A stretch of 64,000 bases of DNA, from positions 1 to 64,000 of the forward strand of contig NZ_BOMG01000024.1 of NCBI RefSeq assembly GCF_016862075.1, given 5' to 3'. Source of the DNA: Actinoplanes couchii (lineage in GTDB: Bacteria > Actinomycetota > Actinomycetes > Mycobacteriales > Micromonosporaceae). A model generated the notes under the pieces. That model searched no databases and was not told the DNA's origin. It worked only from the letters and a program-made list of their open reading frames with translations. The position numbers were made by a program, and so were the translations under genes. Shown here piece by piece: positions 17,145 through 32,666 of the stretch. The number at the start of each line of letters is the position of its first letter. Positions within the stretch are counted from its first letter, which is position 1.

Positions 17145-18577
17145 GCCTTGGCCGGGTCGACCAGCGAACCGATCTGGTGGACGCGGAGGGTGTTGGTGGA
17201 GCCGGGCGCGTTCGGCGGGGAGCCGGCCACGACGACCACGTAGTCGCCGGGCTTGGCCAGGCCCATGCTCAGCATCTTGGCGTCGACCTGCCGGAACATG
17301 TCGTCGGTGTGCTCGACGAAGTCGGTCAGGAAGGTCTCCACACCCCAGCTCAGGGCGAGGGTGTTGCGGACCTCGGCGACCGGGGTGAACGCGTACAGCG
17401 GGAGGTCGCAGTGCAGGCGGGAGAGCCGCTTGACGGTGTCGCCGGTCTGCGAGAAGGCGACCAGGGCCTTGGCGCCGATGTTCCGGGCGATCTGCGACGC
17501 GGCGACGGTGAGCGCGCCACCGTGGGTGCGCGGGTCGTGCTGCAGGCGCGGGACGCCCATGCCACCGGCCTCGGTGGTGGTGACGATCTTCGCCATGGTG
17601 CTGACGGTGAGGACCGGGTACTTACCGACCGAGGTCTCGCCGGAGAGCATCACGGCGTCGGCACCGTCGAGGACGGCGTTGGCGACGTCGGAGGCCTCGG
17701 CGCGGGTCGGGCGCGAGTTCTCGATCATCGAGTCGAGCATCTGGGTGGCGACGATGACCGGCTTGGCGTTCTCCCGGCAGAGCTGCACGGCGCGCTTCTG
17801 GACCAGCGGGACCTGGTCGAGGGGCAGCTCGACGCCGAGGTCACCGCGGGCGACCATGACACCGTCGAAGGCCAGCACGATGGCTTCGAGGACGTCGACC
17901 GCCTCGGGCTTCTCGACCTTGGCGATGACCGGGACCCGGCGGCCCTCCTCGTCCATGATCTTGTGGACGAGGTCGATGTCCTCGGGGGCGCGGACGAACG
18001 ACAGCGCGATCAGGTCGACGCCGAGGGAGAGGGCGAAGCGGAGGTCCGACTCGTCCTTCTCACTGAGGGCGGGGACGCTGACCGCGACGTTCGGCAGGGA
18101 GACGCCCTTGTTGTTGCTGACCGGGCCGCCCTCGGTGACGAGGCAGTGGATGTCCTCACCCTCGACCTCGGTCACCTCGATCGCGACCTTGCCGTCGTCG
18201 ATGAGGAGCCGGTCGCCGACCTTGACCTCGTGCGGGAGCTTCTTGTAGGTGCAGGAGACGCGCTCCTTGGTGCCGAGGATCTCCTCGCTGGTGATGACGA
18301 CGCGGTCGCCGGTCTCCCAGCGGTGCGGGCCGTCGGCGAACTTGCCGAGGCGGATCTTCGGACCCTGAAGGTCGCCGAGGATGGCGACCGGGCGGTCGGC
18401 CTGGGCGGCGGCCGCGCGGACCAGCTCGTACATCTCCCGGTGGTTTTCCTGGGTGTCGTGGCTGAAGTTCATCCGGGCCACGTTCATGCCCGCTTCCACC
18501 AAACCGAGCATGCGCTCCGGTGACTTGGTGGCGGGGCCCATCGTGCAGACGATCTTTGCGCGGCGTGTCACGGCCAT
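17141..18577 (-). CDS. pyk: Pyruvate kinase
   Basis: Glycolytic enzyme converting phosphoenolpyruvate and ADP to pyruvate and ATP (478 aa). The TIM-barrel motifs [28 protein letters not shown], the catalytic [11 protein letters not shown] (about 215-225) and [13 protein letters not shown] are intact, followed by the C-terminal regulatory domain. The ATG at 18577 is chosen because AAGGA lies 8 nt upstream and [10 protein letters not shown] is the family N-terminus; the frame is open further upstream but unlike any pyruvate kinase. Confidence 0.96.
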   Translation of the reverse strand: MAVTRRAKIVCTMGPATKSPERMLGLVEAGMNVARMNFSHDTQENHREMYELVRAAAAQADRPVAILGDLQGPKIRLGKFADGPHRWETGDRVVITSEEILGTKERVSCTYKKLPHEVKVGDRLLIDDGKVAIEVTEVEGEDIHCLVTEGGPVSNNKGVSLPNVAVSVPALSEKDESDLRFALSLGVDLIALSFVRAPEDIDLVHKIMDEEGRRVPVIAKVEKPEAVDVLEAIVLAFDGVMVARGDLGVELPLDQVPLVQKRAVQLCRENAKPVIVATQMLDSMIENSRPTRAEASDVANAVLDGADAVMLSGETSVGKYPVLTVSTMAKIVTTTEAGGMGVPRLQHDPRTHGGALTVAASQIARNIGAKALVAFSQTGDTVKRLSRLHCDLPLYAFTPVAEVRNTLALSWGVETFLTDFVEHTDDMFRQVDAKMLSMGLAKPGDYVVVVAGSPPNAPGSTNTLRVHQIGSLVDPAKA

Positions 18578-18849
18578 CAGGCTAGTCCTTCTTTCGGGGC
18601 GGCCTGGCGGCCGACCCCGGTCTTCGGCATGAAATGCGGGTGTCGACGGCGAGTTCGACCCGCCAGTCGGTCGCGGGTGTGCTGCGTCGTCCGCGGGCTC
18701 CAGCGACCGCTGGACCAGCCTAGCGTTCGCGTTCCGGCGCTCGACGGCAGATGCCCCAACCGGCTCTGGGCAGCGAAAAGTCCCCCGAACCGGGGTTCCG
18801 CGGTGACCACCACCACAGCCACATTCGACGAAATCGATGGAAAACAATG

Positions 18850-18886
18850 CGAAATGCGCCCCCGGAATTACCGGGAGCGCATTTCG
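18850..18886. terminator. Terminator after gltD
   Basis: A 16-bp stem (CGAAATGCGCCCCCGG / CCGGGAGCGCATTTCG, one mismatch) with an AATTA loop lies 11 bp past the gltD stop. On the minus strand it is followed by TTGTTTT, a reasonable intrinsic terminator. Confidence 0.85.
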
Positions 18887-18896
18887 GAGAATGGTG

Positions 18897-24912
<6,016 letters not shown>

Positions 24913-25098
24913 CGGGCCTCCTGTCGTCACTGGTGTTTCATTCTGAGGTCGGGACGACGTCGGCCCTGCAAAGTCTCTCGAGTCTACGGTAAGAGCCGCT
25001 GATCTCCGCCAGATACGGATTGATCACACCTCTTACGGATGCGCCGCCGGCGCATGGACTGCGGACGAACTGAATAGCACAGCCGGTGCGGTGACCGG

Positions 25099-25104
25099 TA
25101 GTCT
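25099..25104 (+). promoter_or_regulatory. TAGTCT -10 box, leaderless start
   Basis: TAGTCT ends six bases before ATG 25111 and no Shine-Dalgarno is present, so transcription probably starts at the start codon. Confidence 0.5.
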
Positions 25105-25110
25105 CGCGCG

Positions 25111-25983
25111 ATGGCGCCAGCGGATTCCGGTCTCTTCGACCGGCTCGAACGGTTCTACGACGCTTTGCCCCGCCCCTGGGCGCGGACCGAGGAGATCGGC
25201 TCTCTCGTTCTCTTCGTCCGTGACGGGGAGGGCTGGCCCTACTATGCCCGTCCGCGGCTCGGTTCGCACGTCCCTTCGGCGGCCGACGTCACCGACGTGC
25301 GCTCCCGCCAGCGTGAACTCGGCCTGCCGGAGACCTTCGAGTGGGTGCACGAGACCACCCCCGACCTGCTGGCCGTGACCCGGTCGGCCGGGCTGGACGT
25401 GCTCCTCGCGCCGCTGCTCACGCTCGACCGGGCGGCCCTGGTGCCGGACCTGCCGATGCGGGACGCCGAGGTGCGCCGTCTGCACCCGGACGACCCCACC
25501 TTTCCGGCCGACCTACGCGCGTCCCGGGCAGTGGCCCGGCTCGGTTTCGCCGCGCCCGCCCACCAGTCGCCGCTCGATCTCACCGGGAACACGCTGCTCA
25601 TCGAGGCCGCCGGGCCGGCCGAGCGGGACTCCGGCGAGTTGCTGACCGCCGAGGCGGTGCGACACGCCCGGACGATGTATGCCACCGGGGACTACCTGAC
25701 CGTGGTCGCCGAGTCACCCTCCGAGGGGATTCTGGCCACCGCCACCGCCCAGCGGTCCGGGGACGTCGCCGAGGTGGTCGGGGTGGCGACGCTGCCGTCG
25801 GCGCGGCGCCGGGGGTACGCCTCCCAGCTGACCGCCACGCTCGCCGGGATGCTGCTCGCCGAGGGCGTCGACCTGGTGTTCCTGTCCGCCGGGGACGACG
25901 ACGTGGCCCGCCTCTACACCAAGGTCGGCTTCCGGCGGCTGGGCACCGCGTGTGTCGCCGAACCGGCCGCGGCGTCGCTCTAG
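25111..25983 (+). CDS. GNAT-family N-acetyltransferase
   Basis: A 290-aa protein whose C-terminal half (about 125-285) is a GNAT domain: VVGVATLPSARRRGYASQLTATLAGM is motif A (acetyl-CoA pyrophosphate binding, R/Q-x-x-G-x-G/A) and DDVARLYTKVGFRRLGT is the closing beta-bulge region. The N-terminal ~120 residues contain PWARTEEIGSLVLFVRDGEGWPYYARP, a companion domain often found in actinobacterial GNAT proteins. The substrate is unknown. It is divergent from gltB and monocistronic. Confidence 0.85.
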   Translation: MAPADSGLFDRLERFYDALPRPWARTEEIGSLVLFVRDGEGWPYYARPRLGSHVPSAADVTDVRSRQRELGLPETFEWVHETTPDLLAVTRSAGLDVLLAPLLTLDRAALVPDLPMRDAEVRRLHPDDPTFPADLRASRAVARLGFAAPAHQSPLDLTGNTLLIEAAGPAERDSGELLTAEAVRHARTMYATGDYLTVVAESPSEGILATATAQRSGDVAEVVGVATLPSARRRGYASQLTATLAGMLLAEGVDLVFLSAGDDDVARLYTKVGFRRLGTACVAEPAAASL

Positions 25984-26299
25984 GCGGGCGGCCCGCCGGC
26001 GGGTCGGCGATTCCTCACATTCCCAGCATCTGGTACGGGGTAAGTACCACAGCCGTTTCCGGTCCTTACCGAATATCGGCGCCGGCGATCACCGCCGCAC
26101 GGATCCGCACGTCCGGCCGCACCGATCGAGTGAACAGGGCGATACCCGCCCGTCCCGAAATATGATCACGAACCCGTCGCCCGGAACGGTCGCATCCGCC
26201 CGGCGGTCGCGGGACGGCCCGGACGGGCCGCCCTCCGCGCGGGACGGGGCGGGACATGCCGGTGCGCCTGTCGAGGTGTAGGCGTACCGGCAGAAGGGG
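25984..26299. other. Intergenic region with partial dispersed repeat
   Basis: No gene is supported. A GC-rich inverted repeat follows the GNAT stop (possible terminator), TGGTAC...GTACCA lies near 26031-26049, and 26202-26242 resembles the inverted-repeat element that flanks the gene at 47.4 kb (GGCGGTCGCGGG ... ACGGGCCGCCC). Confidence 0.5.
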
Positions 26300-27487
26300 T
26301 TATTCGGGTGGGGTCCAGTCGTGCGACGGATCCAGGGAGCGGGCCAGCATCCGCGGGCGCATGTGGTTCAGGGCCGCGTCCCGGGCGCGCAGCGCGAGCC
26401 GGCCGCGGGCCTGGACCACCGCCGACATCCGCCGGTTCTGCCGGACCACGGTGGCGGTCCGCGGCTGCCGCACCCGGCTGTAGTTCTCCACCGCCGCGAC
26501 CAGGTCCGGGCCCGGCTCCGCGTCGGCCACCACCGCGCGCAACGTCGCCGCGTCCTCGAACGCCAGGCAGGCGCCCTGACCCAGATGGTGCGGCATGGCG
26601 TGGGCGGCGTCGCCGATCAGCACCACCCCGCCCGGACCGCCCGGGAAACCGTAGGCGCGGGGCAACGGCCGCAGCTCCCGCACCCCCTGCGGGACCAGGT
26701 CCTCCGGCCGGGTGGCGTCCAGCAGCGCGCCGACCGGCTCGTGCCAGCCCGCGAACCACCGCCGCAACAGGGTGAGCTGGGTGGCCGCCGACTCGGGACG
26801 GGCGGCGCCGGCCGCGGTCGCCACCCAGTAGATGCCGCCACGCCCGGCCGCGTGATCGCCGAGCGGGATCGCCACGAACCGGTAGCCGGCACCGAGCGTC
26901 TCGCCGCCCGGGCACCGGTCCTCGGCCGTGCTGGGCACCCGGAAACCGGGGATCACCGCCTGCCACGCGGCGAACCCGGAACCAACCGCGACCGATTCCG
27001 GCGCCACCGCGGCCCGCACCCGGCTGTCGATGCCGTCCGCGCCGACCAGCAGATCCGCCTCGATCGTGGAGTGCCCGTCGCTGACCGCCGGACGGGACCG
27101 CAGACCGGTCCGGATCGTCGTCGCCTCGAACCCGGTCCGGATCTCGACGTCACCCAGACCGGCGACCAGCGCGTCGTAGACGTCCTCCAGGTGGGCGGCC
27201 GCCGGACCCGGGCCGGCCCCGGTGCGGGATCGCGGGGTCACCAGCCACTGGCCGTCCGGGCGGCGCACCCCGCCGTCCGGCAGCGGCGACGCGATCGCCG
27301 TCCAGCCGCCGTCCGGGTCCAGGGACTGCAGGGCACGCAGGCCGTTCGGCCACAGCACCACCGCGGTCGGCGGCGCGGCGATCCGCTCGGCCCGCTCCAG
27401 CAGGGTCACCCGCCAGCCGGACCGGGACAGCGCCCCGGCCGCGGCCAGGCCCGCCGTCCCCGCGCCCACCACCACGGCCGTACGCAT
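26300..27487 (-). CDS. FAD-dependent monooxygenase
   Basis: A 395-aa group A flavoprotein monooxygenase of the PHBH/UbiH fold. It starts with the dinucleotide-binding motif AVVVGAGTAGLAAAGALSRSG, has an internal DLLVGADGIDSRVR (DG motif) and the second FAD motif VVLIGDAAHAMPHHLGQGA. These enzymes hydroxylate aromatic or related substrates with NAD(P)H and O2; the substrate cannot be told from sequence. It lies 8 bp downstream of lgt on the same strand and may be the last gene of that unit. Confidence 0.88.
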   Translation of the reverse strand: MRTAVVVGAGTAGLAAAGALSRSGWRVTLLERAERIAAPPTAVVLWPNGLRALQSLDPDGGWTAIASPLPDGGVRRPDGQWLVTPRSRTGAGPGPAAAHLEDVYDALVAGLGDVEIRTGFEATTIRTGLRSRPAVSDGHSTIEADLLVGADGIDSRVRAAVAPESVAVGSGFAAWQAVIPGFRVPSTAEDRCPGGETLGAGYRFVAIPLGDHAAGRGGIYWVATAAGAARPESAATQLTLLRRWFAGWHEPVGALLDATRPEDLVPQGVRELRPLPRAYGFPGGPGGVVLIGDAAHAMPHHLGQGACLAFEDAATLRAVVADAEPGPDLVAAVENYSRVRQPRTATVVRQNRRMSAVVQARGRLALRARDAALNHMRPRMLARSLDPSHDWTPPE

Positions 27488-27495
27488 GAGAGGTG

Positions 27496-28566
27496 TCAGC
27501 TCTTCTCTTCGGTCTCACCGGCGGGCGCGGGCTCGCCGGCCCCGGCCGCCCCGACCGGGACGGGCTCCAGCACGCCGGTCCGCTGGTACTCCCGGAAGCG
27601 CTCCTCGTCGACCAGCTGGTAGGCGATCGGCGGCTTGGCGTCCTTCGTCGTCCCACCGGCGGCCACGTCGACCTGGGAGACGTCGCTCGCCTCCGCGGCC
27701 GGGTCCGGGGCCACGTCCGGCGCGTCGATCGGCACCACGTAGCCGCGCGGGCCCTTCACCATCACGAAGTAGATGGTGGCCAGCAGGAAGATGATGATCG
27801 ACACGAAGACGTTGACCCGGACGCCGAAGAACGTGTTCGCCTCGTCGACGCGCATCATCTCGATCCAGCAGCGGCCGGCCGTGTAGGACATCACGTACAG
27901 CGCGAAGGCCCGGCCCCGGCCGAACTTGAACTTGCGGTCCAACAGCCACACCAGGCCGGCGGTGCCCAGGTTCCAGATCGCCTCGTACGCGAACGTCGGG
28001 TGGTAGAGGTCCGGCTTCGTCACCGGCTCGCCGTCGATCGTGGTCGCGTGCCCCGGGTTCGCCGAGTCCATCTCGTGCACCTCGAGACCCCACGGCAGGG
28101 TGGTCACCTTGCCGTACAGCTCGTTGTTGAACCAGTTGCCGAACCGGCCGATCGCCTGCGCCACCGGCAGGGCCGGAGCCAGCGAGTCGGCGAACACGCT
28201 GTACGGCAGCCCGATCTGACGGCAGGCGATCCAGGCGCCGAGCGCGCCACCGGCGACACCGCCCCAGATGCCGAGGCCGCCCTCCCAGATGTAGAACGCC
28301 CGGATCGGCTCACCCCCGGCGCCGAAATAGTCCTGCGGCGAGGTGATCAGGTGGTAGATCCGGGCGCCGATGATGCCGAACGGCACCGCCCACACCACGA
28401 TGTCCAGCGAGATCCACGGTGCCACCCCGCGGCGGCGCATCCGCTGCTCCACCAGGAGCGTCGCGGCGACCATGCCGAGGATGATGCAGAGGGCGTACGC
28501 GCGGATCGGGAACCCGAACAGATCCCACACCGACTGGGTGGGGCTGGGGATGGCGGCGAAGTTCAC
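27496..28566 (-). CDS. lgt: Prolipoprotein diacylglyceryl transferase
   Basis: Membrane enzyme (356 aa) that attaches diacylglycerol to the lipobox cysteine of exported prolipoproteins such as LivK and the lipoprotein at 10.4 kb. Seven predicted helices are seen, with the Lgt signature GRFGNWFNNELYGKVTTLPWG and the conserved RAYALCIILGM and GARIYHLITSP regions. The ~70-residue Ala/Pro/Glu-rich C-terminal tail is common in actinobacterial Lgt. I chose the GTG at 28566 (MNFAAIPSPTQSVW). It lies 77 bp after trpA. Confidence 0.95.
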   Translation of the reverse strand: MNFAAIPSPTQSVWDLFGFPIRAYALCIILGMVAATLLVEQRMRRRGVAPWISLDIVVWAVPFGIIGARIYHLITSPQDYFGAGGEPIRAFYIWEGGLGIWGGVAGGALGAWIACRQIGLPYSVFADSLAPALPVAQAIGRFGNWFNNELYGKVTTLPWGLEVHEMDSANPGHATTIDGEPVTKPDLYHPTFAYEAIWNLGTAGLVWLLDRKFKFGRGRAFALYVMSYTAGRCWIEMMRVDEANTFFGVRVNVFVSIIIFLLATIYFVMVKGPRGYVVPIDAPDVAPDPAAEASDVSQVDVAAGGTTKDAKPPIAYQLVDEERFREYQRTGVLEPVPVGAAGAGEPAPAGETEEKS

Positions 28567-28643
28567 GGGTGCACACGCTACCGCCGACAAGCCGTTCTGT
28601 GATGCCCAGGGCACCGGCTGAATTCACCGGAGCCCCAGGAACC

Positions 28644-29441
28644 TCAGCGGCGGCGGACGCCCTCGGCCAGTTCGGCGCTCAGGGCCCGCAGGTTCGCCAG
28701 GCCGGTGGCCCGCTCCGGGGCCTCCAGCACACAGCGGATCAGGGCGCTGCCGACGATGACCCCGTCGGCGAACGCGGCCACCTCGGCGGCCTGCGCGCCG
28801 TTGCCGACACCCAGTCCCACGCCGACCGGCATCTCCGGGTCGATCGCCCGGATCCGCCGCACCAGGTCGGGGGCCTGCGAGGAGACCGTCTTGCGGGCGC
28901 CGGTGACACCCATCAGCGCGGTCGCGTAGACGAAGCCCCGGCAGTTCGCCAAGGTCAGCGCGATCCGCTCGTCGGTCGACGACGGCGCGACCAGGAACGT
29001 CCGGTCGATCTTGTGGGCGTCGGCGGCGGCGATCCACTCGGCCGCCTCGTCCGGGATCAGGTCCGGCGTGATCAGCCCGGTGGCCCCGGCCGCGGCCAGG
29101 TCACGGGCGAACGCGTCGACACCGTACTTCTCGATCGGGTTCCAGTACGTCATCAGCACGACTGTCGCGCCGGCCGACGACACCGCGTCGATGATCTTCA
29201 GGGTGTCCCGGGTACGGACCCCGTTGGCCAGGGCGATGTCGCTCGCCTTCTGGATCACCGGGCCGTCCATCACCGGGTCCGAGTAGGGCAGCTCGACCTC
29301 GATCACGTCGCAGCCGGCCTCGTGCATCGCGATCATCTGCTCGATGCTGTGGTCGACCGTCGGGAACCCGGCCGGCATGCAGCCGACCAGCACCGACCGG
29401 TTCTCCGACTTCGCCTTCGCGAAGGTCTCCGCGATGCTCAC
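28644..29441 (-). CDS. trpA: Tryptophan synthase alpha subunit
   Basis: A 265-aa TIM barrel that cleaves indole-3-glycerol phosphate to indole and glyceraldehyde 3-phosphate. The catalytic acids are in [18 protein letters not shown] and [11 protein letters not shown], and the phosphate loop is [11 protein letters not shown]. The GTG start overlaps the trpB stop (GTGA), matching the 1:1 complex with TrpB. Confidence 0.96.
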   Translation of the reverse strand: MSIAETFAKAKSENRSVLVGCMPAGFPTVDHSIEQMIAMHEAGCDVIEVELPYSDPVMDGPVIQKASDIALANGVRTRDTLKIIDAVSSAGATVVLMTYWNPIEKYGVDAFARDLAAAGATGLITPDLIPDEAAEWIAAADAHKIDRTFLVAPSSTDERIALTLANCRGFVYATALMGVTGARKTVSSQAPDLVRRIRAIDPEMPVGVGLGVGNGAQAAEVAAFADGVIVGSALIRCVLEAPERATGLANLRALSAELAEGVRRR

Positions 29442-30679
29442 GTGTTCTCCCCCGGGACGACCGTCTCGTTCTGGTCGAGGATGCCGAAGTACGCGCCCGC
29501 CGTGTGCACGTCCTTGTCACCGCGCCCGGACAGGTTGATCACGATCGTCGGCGTGCGGCCCAGCTCCTCGCGCAGCCTCGGGACGATCTTCGCGGCGCCG
29601 GCCAGAGCGTGTGAGCTCTCGATCGCCGGGATGATCCCCTCGGTACGGCAGAGCAGCTGGAACGCGGCCATCGCCTCGGAGTCGGTGACCGGCTCGTAGA
29701 CCGCCCGGCCGGAATCGTTCAGCCAGGCGTGCTCCGGGCCGACACCCGGGTAGTCCAGACCCGCCGAGATCGAGTGCGACTCGATCGTCTGGCCGTCCTC
29801 GTCCTGCAGCAGATAGGTGCGGTTGCCGTGCAGCACCCCCACCGAGCCGCCGGTGATCGACGCCGCGTGCCGGCCGGTCTCCACACCGTCGCCGCCGGCC
29901 TCGAAGCCGTACAGCCGGACACCCTCGTCGGGCACGAAGGCGTGGAAGATGCCGATCGCGTTGGAACCGCCGCCGACACAGGCCGCGACCGCGTCCGGCA
30001 GCCGGCCGATCTGCTCCAGGCACTGGGCCCGGGCCTCGACACCGATGCCGCCGACGAAGTCGCGCACCAGCTCCGGGAACGGGTGCGGGCCGGCCGCGGT
30101 CCCCAGTAGGTAGTGCGTGGTGTCGACGGTGGACACCCAGTCCCGCAGCGCCTCGTTCAGCGCGTCCTTCAGAGTGCGGGAACCGTTGGTCACCGGGATC
30201 ACCGTCGCGCCGAGCATCCGCATCCGGGCCACGTTGAGCGCCTGCCGCTGGGTGTCGGTCTCGCCCATGTAGACCACGCACTCCAGGTCCAGCAGGGCGG
30301 CCGCGGTCGCGCTGGCCACACCGTGCTGGCCCGCGCCGGTCTCGGCGATCACCCGGGGCTTGCCCATCCGCTTCGCGAGCAGCGCCTGGCCCAGCACGTT
30401 GCGCACCTTGTGGGCGCCGGTGTGGTTCAGGTCCTCCCGCTTCAGCAGGATCTCCGCGCCGAGCTTCTCGGACAGCCGGGTCGCCCGGTACAGCAGCGAC
30501 GGGGTGCCCGCGTAGTTCAGCAGCAGGTCCTGGAAGGTGGCCTGGAACTCCGGATCCACCTTCGCCGACCGGTACGCCGCGTCCAGCTCGTCCAGCGCCT
30601 TGACCAGTGCCTCGGGCACGAACCGTCCGCCGTACCTGCCGAAGTGCCCGGCGAGGTCCGGCAAGGACGGCGCGCTCAA
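29438..30679 (-). CDS. trpB: Tryptophan synthase beta subunit
   Basis: PLP enzyme (413 aa) condensing indole with serine. The PLP lysine sits in [17 protein letters not shown] and the phosphate-binding loop is [25 protein letters not shown] and [16 protein letters not shown] are also diagnostic. I place the start at TTG 30679, overlapping the trpC stop as TTGA; the frame stays open into trpC, but those residues are not TrpB-like. trpC, trpB and trpA are thus all coupled. Confidence 0.95.
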   Translation of the reverse strand: MSAPSLPDLAGHFGRYGGRFVPEALVKALDELDAAYRSAKVDPEFQATFQDLLLNYAGTPSLLYRATRLSEKLGAEILLKREDLNHTGAHKVRNVLGQALLAKRMGKPRVIAETGAGQHGVASATAAALLDLECVVYMGETDTQRQALNVARMRMLGATVIPVTNGSRTLKDALNEALRDWVSTVDTTHYLLGTAAGPHPFPELVRDFVGGIGVEARAQCLEQIGRLPDAVAACVGGGSNAIGIFHAFVPDEGVRLYGFEAGGDGVETGRHAASITGGSVGVLHGNRTYLLQDEDGQTIESHSISAGLDYPGVGPEHAWLNDSGRAVYEPVTDSEAMAAFQLLCRTEGIIPAIESSHALAGAAKIVPRLREELGRTPTIVINLSGRGDKDVHTAGAYFGILDQNETVVPGENT

Positions 30680-31542
30680 CGGACCGGCCGCGGCGTCGCC
30701 GGGTGGTTGCCGGCGTTGACCAGCTCGGCCACCGCGTCCCGCGGCGACTTCTGGGTCACCAGGCCCTCGCCGACCAGCACCGCGTCGGCACCGGCCGACG
30801 CGTAGCGGATCAGGTCGTGCGGGCCGCGCACCCCGGACTCGGCGATCTTCACGACGTTCTGCGGGAGGCCGGGCGCGATGCGCTCGAACACCGACCGGTC
30901 CACCTCGAGCGTGCGCAGGTCCCGGGCGTTCACCCCGATGACCTTCGCGTTCGCCTCCAGTGCCCGGTCCGCCTCCTCCTCGTTGTGCACCTCGACGAGG
31001 GCGGTCATGCCCAGCGACTCGATGCGCTCCAGGAGGCCGACCAGAACGTTCTGCTCCAGCGCCGCCACGATCAGCAGCACCAGGTCGGCGCCGTGGGCGC
31101 GAGCCTCGTGGATCTGGTAGCTGGAGACCACGAAGTCCTTGCGCAGCACCGGGATCTTCACCGAGGCGCGCACCGCGGCCAGATCGTCCAGCGAGCCGCC
31201 GAACCACCGGCCCTCGGTGAGGACGCTGATGCACCGGGCGCCGCCCGCCGCGTACTCCCCGGCCAGCTCGGCCGGGTCGGGGATGTCGGCGATCGCGCCC
31301 TTGGACGGCGATGCCCGCTTGACCTCGGCGATCACCGCCACACCGGGCTTGCGCAGGGCCGCGTAGGCGTCGATCGCCGGCGGGGCCGCTGCCGCGAGTT
31401 CCCTTACCTTCTCCAGAGGCAGCGCTGCCTGCCTCGCTGCCACGTCTTCACGGACGCCGGCGAGGATCTCCTCGAGAACGTTCTGCGAAGCCGCGCGCGC
31501 GGGGCCGCCACTGCCCGCTTCCGCCTGCTCTTCGGATGTCAC
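30676..31542 (-). CDS. trpC: Indole-3-glycerol phosphate synthase
   Basis: A 288-aa TIM barrel converting CdRP to indole-3-glycerol phosphate. The motifs [43 protein letters not shown] and [12 protein letters not shown] are intact. The first ~20 residues are a low-complexity extension. GTG start at 31542 with GGGGAG upstream. There is no trpF next to it; PRA isomerisation is probably done by the HisA/PriA encoded at 53.2 kb. Confidence 0.95.
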   Translation of the reverse strand: MTSEEQAEAGSGGPARAASQNVLEEILAGVREDVAARQAALPLEKVRELAAAAPPAIDAYAALRKPGVAVIAEVKRASPSKGAIADIPDPAELAGEYAAGGARCISVLTEGRWFGGSLDDLAAVRASVKIPVLRKDFVVSSYQIHEARAHGADLVLLIVAALEQNVLVGLLERIESLGMTALVEVHNEEEADRALEANAKVIGVNARDLRTLEVDRSVFERIAPGLPQNVVKIAESGVRGPHDLIRYASAGADAVLVGEGLVTQKSPRDAVAELVNAGNHPATPRPVR

Positions 31543-31856
31543 CTAATGACTCCCCTCTCCGGGTGTCTTCGGCCTGATGCTAGGAGGTGACAGCGGGTGA
31601 CGGCCTCCTGGGGGTATGGCGCGCCTCACGGAATGGACTGCGGCATAATGCCGGACTGCCCGCCGCGAATGTCTCGTCGCTCACATCGGCATGATCGCCC
31701 GCACCGCGCTGTGCAGGGCTTATTCCCCCGTTCGGACGATGGCACTTCGTGTTGACGGGGGTGTCACCGTGCGGAAATAGGACTCCACCATCATGTGACT
31801 CGGGCAAACTTGTTCCGGACGACGTCAGCCACCGGACGATGATGCGGAGTCGACCC
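31543..31856. other. Divergent intergenic region upstream of trpC
   Basis: No Trp-codon-rich leader peptide or T-box was found. On the trpC strand an AGGAGG (31604-31609) is complementary to CCTCCT (31582-31587) 40-70 bases before the start, a possible leader hairpin. A plus-strand promoter for the gene at 31857 must also lie here. Confidence 0.4.
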
Positions 31857-32081
31857 ATGGCCACCGAGTTACCCCAGCCGATGAATTTCGCCGCCGTCTC
31901 CCGAGTGCTCGTCTCGGTCGCGGCCGAGGTCGCCACCGGCGTGCAGCGCGCCGTCGTCGGTCCCGGCAACATGCGGACCGCCCGGGAGAATGCCTGGGAC
32001 GCCATCCAGGCCGACCGGGCCCGGGAGGCCGCCCGCGCCGAGACGGCCCGCACGGTGGCCGCCATGGTCTCCGCGCGCTGA
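31857..32081 (+). CDS. Small conserved-looking hypothetical protein
   Basis: A 74-aa protein, unrecognised. ATG 31857 has GGAG 7 nt upstream and nearly every codon ends in G or C, so coding is credible. The product has a helical Ala/Arg-rich character: a mildly amphipathic first half (FAAVSRVLVSVAAEVATGVQ) and a charged second half (AWDAIQADRAREAARAETAR), with no membrane segment. It lies antiparallel inside the trp gene cluster, between trpC and the Trp-associated membrane gene. It may be a regulator or an unrelated insertion. Confidence 0.7.
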   Translation: MATELPQPMNFAAVSRVLVSVAAEVATGVQRAVVGPGNMRTARENAWDAIQADRAREAARAETARTVAAMVSAR

Positions 32082-32126
32082 TCCGTCCACCGGGCCGGCT
32101 CGCCGTCCACCGGGTCGGGTCTGCGT

Positions 32127-32666
32127 CTACCGGGTCGGGTCCTCGCCCCGGTCCAGGGCGTCCCAGAAGGCGCGGCTGTCCGGCACGGCCTGCGTCTGCA
32201 CCGGAGCGGTCTCCGGTGCGGTGACCTCCGGCGCGGCGGCCGGGGTCCGGTCGTACCGGGAGGACATCGCCGCCCAGAGGTGACCGTGGCGCGCGGTGAG
32301 AACGCCGCCCACCGCCACCGCCGCGCCGCCGAGAACCGTCACCACCGGCCACGCCGGGTCCGGGTTCTCGTTCGCCCAGGCCAGCACCGCACCCACCGCC
32401 ACGCCCACGCCGGCCAGGGCCAGAACCGCGCCCAGCACCCGCCGGACCACGCCCCGGGTGGCCAGCAGCGCGCCCGCCCCGGCCAGCGCCATCACGGCCA
32501 GCCCGAGCAACCACGGCTGCACCTCGGCGCCGGTCTGCTCGGTGCGCAGATCGGTCAGGCCGGGCCGCACCTCGACCTCGGTCACCCAGACGCGGGTCAC
32601 CGCCAGCAGCGCCGCCCCGGCCCCGCCGAGGCAGGCCAGGACGGCGGTGAGCAGGCCGCGCCTCAT
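32127..32666 (-). CDS. Trp biosynthesis-associated membrane protein
   Basis: A 179-aa protein with four predicted helices (about 5-27, 52-70, 76-98, 108-128) and a hydrophilic C-terminus. It matches in size, helix layout and position the actinobacterial family found in trp operons (TIGR02234 type). The function is unknown. It starts at ATG 32666, overlapping the trpE stop as ATGA, so it is made with trpE. It ends 45 bp from the convergent small gene. Confidence 0.85.
   Translation of the reverse strand: MRRGLLTAVLACLGGAGAALLAVTRVWVTEVEVRPGLTDLRTEQTGAEVQPWLLGLAVMALAGAGALLATRGVVRRVLGAVLALAGVGVAVGAVLAWANENPDPAWPVVTVLGGAAVAVGGVLTARHGHLWAAMSSRYDRTPAAAPEVTAPETAPVQTQAVPDSRAFWDALDRGEDPTR

Noticed and set aside
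30680..31234. Upstream extension of trpB in the same open frame
   Set aside because: It is a shifted reading of trpC; TrpB homology begins just after TTG 30679.
31543..31760. trp attenuator leader peptide
   Set aside because: No short frame with clustered Trp codons was found on the trpC strand.
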